Below are positions 13,140-13,398 of a stretch of 13,398 nucleotides of DNA, one piece after another. Origin of the DNA: an uncultured Eubacteriales bacterium (GTDB lineage: Bacteria > Bacillota > Clostridia > Christensenellales > UBA1242). The notes under the pieces were generated by a model, which saw only the letters and a program-made list of their open reading frames with translations, was not told where the DNA came from and did no database searches. Location of the stretch: positions 1-13,398 of the forward strand of contig CAJJIV010000021.1 of NCBI GenBank assembly GCA_905187655.1. Direction: 5' to 3'. A program made the translations under genes and the position numbers. Numbering within the stretch: the first letter of the stretch is position 1; every line of letters starts with the position of its first letter.

Positions 13140-13398
13140 CTAGTTAATTTTATAATCTAGTGATGTTTTTATTCTGTTTACAATATACTTTTCGGTGTTT
13201 TGATATTCGGTCCAGAAGGTTAATAGTTCAATAATTGCAATATCACAAATTTCTTTTACTTTATTATCCCTTTCTATTCTTTCTTTTGTTTTGTGAGTTT
13301 TGTCATTTATTTCAATAAGTAATAATGGCTTTAATGAATCTTTGGAAAATATTCCAAAATCTATAACTCTGTATAATTCGTTTTGATATTGTTTATTA
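13140..13398 (-). CDS. DUF2726-type protein, 3' part (start beyond window)
   Basis: The minus strand is open from the window edge to a TAG at 13140-13142, giving 85 residues of the C-terminal part. Visible are ELYRVIDFGIF, then LLLIEINDKTH and KERIERD, then a tail with a helix (TEKYIVNRIKTS). The D...IEIND..H spacing matches the DUF2726 core, which resembles PD-(D/E)XK and VSR/DUF559-type endonuclease folds. Family proteins are often annotated as domains of unknown function. It faces the phage module tail to tail. It may be host or part of the mobile element; nothing in the visible part decides this. Confidence 0.75.
   Translation of the reverse strand, partial: NKQYQNELYRVIDFGIFSKDSLKPLLLIEINDKTHKTKERIERDNKVKEICDIAIIELLTFWTEYQNTEKYIVNRIKTSLDYKIN

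Noticed and set aside
1..13398. CRISPR array in the window
   Set aside because: No regularly spaced direct repeats were found; only the possible tracrRNA hints at an array outside the window.
1..13398. tRNA or rRNA genes, insertion sequences
   Set aside because: No cloverleaf or rRNA segments, transposase motifs, or IS-type terminal repeats were recognised on either strand.

Overview
The window reads as chromosomal DNA of a low-GC Gram-positive bacterium (Bacillota). It probably comes from an uncultured, possibly gut-associated Clostridia-like lineage. The basis is the AT-rich sequence, strong Shine-Dalgarno sites (AAGGAG, GGAGG), sigma-A type promoters, a ywlE-rpiB gene pair as in Bacillus, and a CzrA/SmtB-type zinc repressor. 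The species cannot be named from the sequence.

Bases 1-137 hold a structured plus-strand RNA that ends in an intrinsic terminator. Its layout (duplex-forming segment, then GTTAAAATAA, then hairpins, then a T-run) resembles a type II CRISPR tracrRNA. If so, a Cas9 locus should lie just left of the window.

Bases 170-9475 are host genes, all on the minus strand. From right to left they are: a two-TM/zinc-ribbon membrane protein; a tiny DivIVA-like coiled-coil protein; a tightly overlapping five-gene operon (YwlE-like phosphatase, RpiB-like isomerase, single-TM protein, small multidrug export family protein, and a second two-TM/zinc-ribbon protein paralogous in architecture to the first); a zinc/cadmium efflux operon (ArsR-family repressor plus P1B ATPase) with a textbook promoter and palindromic operator; and a nucleoside salvage operon (uridine kinase, purine nucleoside phosphorylase, phosphopentomutase) ending in a terminator. 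The last operon splits nucleosides into bases and pentose phosphates; DeoB converts (deoxy)ribose-1-phosphate to the 5-phosphate.

Bases about 9540-13130 switch to the plus strand and to a T-rich coding strand. They hold a compact eight-gene morphogenesis module of a filamentous (inovirus-like) phage: a small soluble protein, a tiny one-TM protein, a major-coat-like protein followed by an intrinsic terminator, a Zot/pI-like ATPase, a multi-TM protein, another tiny one-TM protein, a secreted and C-terminally anchored pIII-like protein with GY repeats, and a TM protein. A long perfect inverted repeat precedes the module and a GC-rich hairpin follows it. No replication initiator or integrase is visible in the window, so the element is partial here, a remnant, a satellite, or continues to the right. 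The right edge carries the 3' part of a minus-strand DUF2726-type gene (nuclease-like fold).
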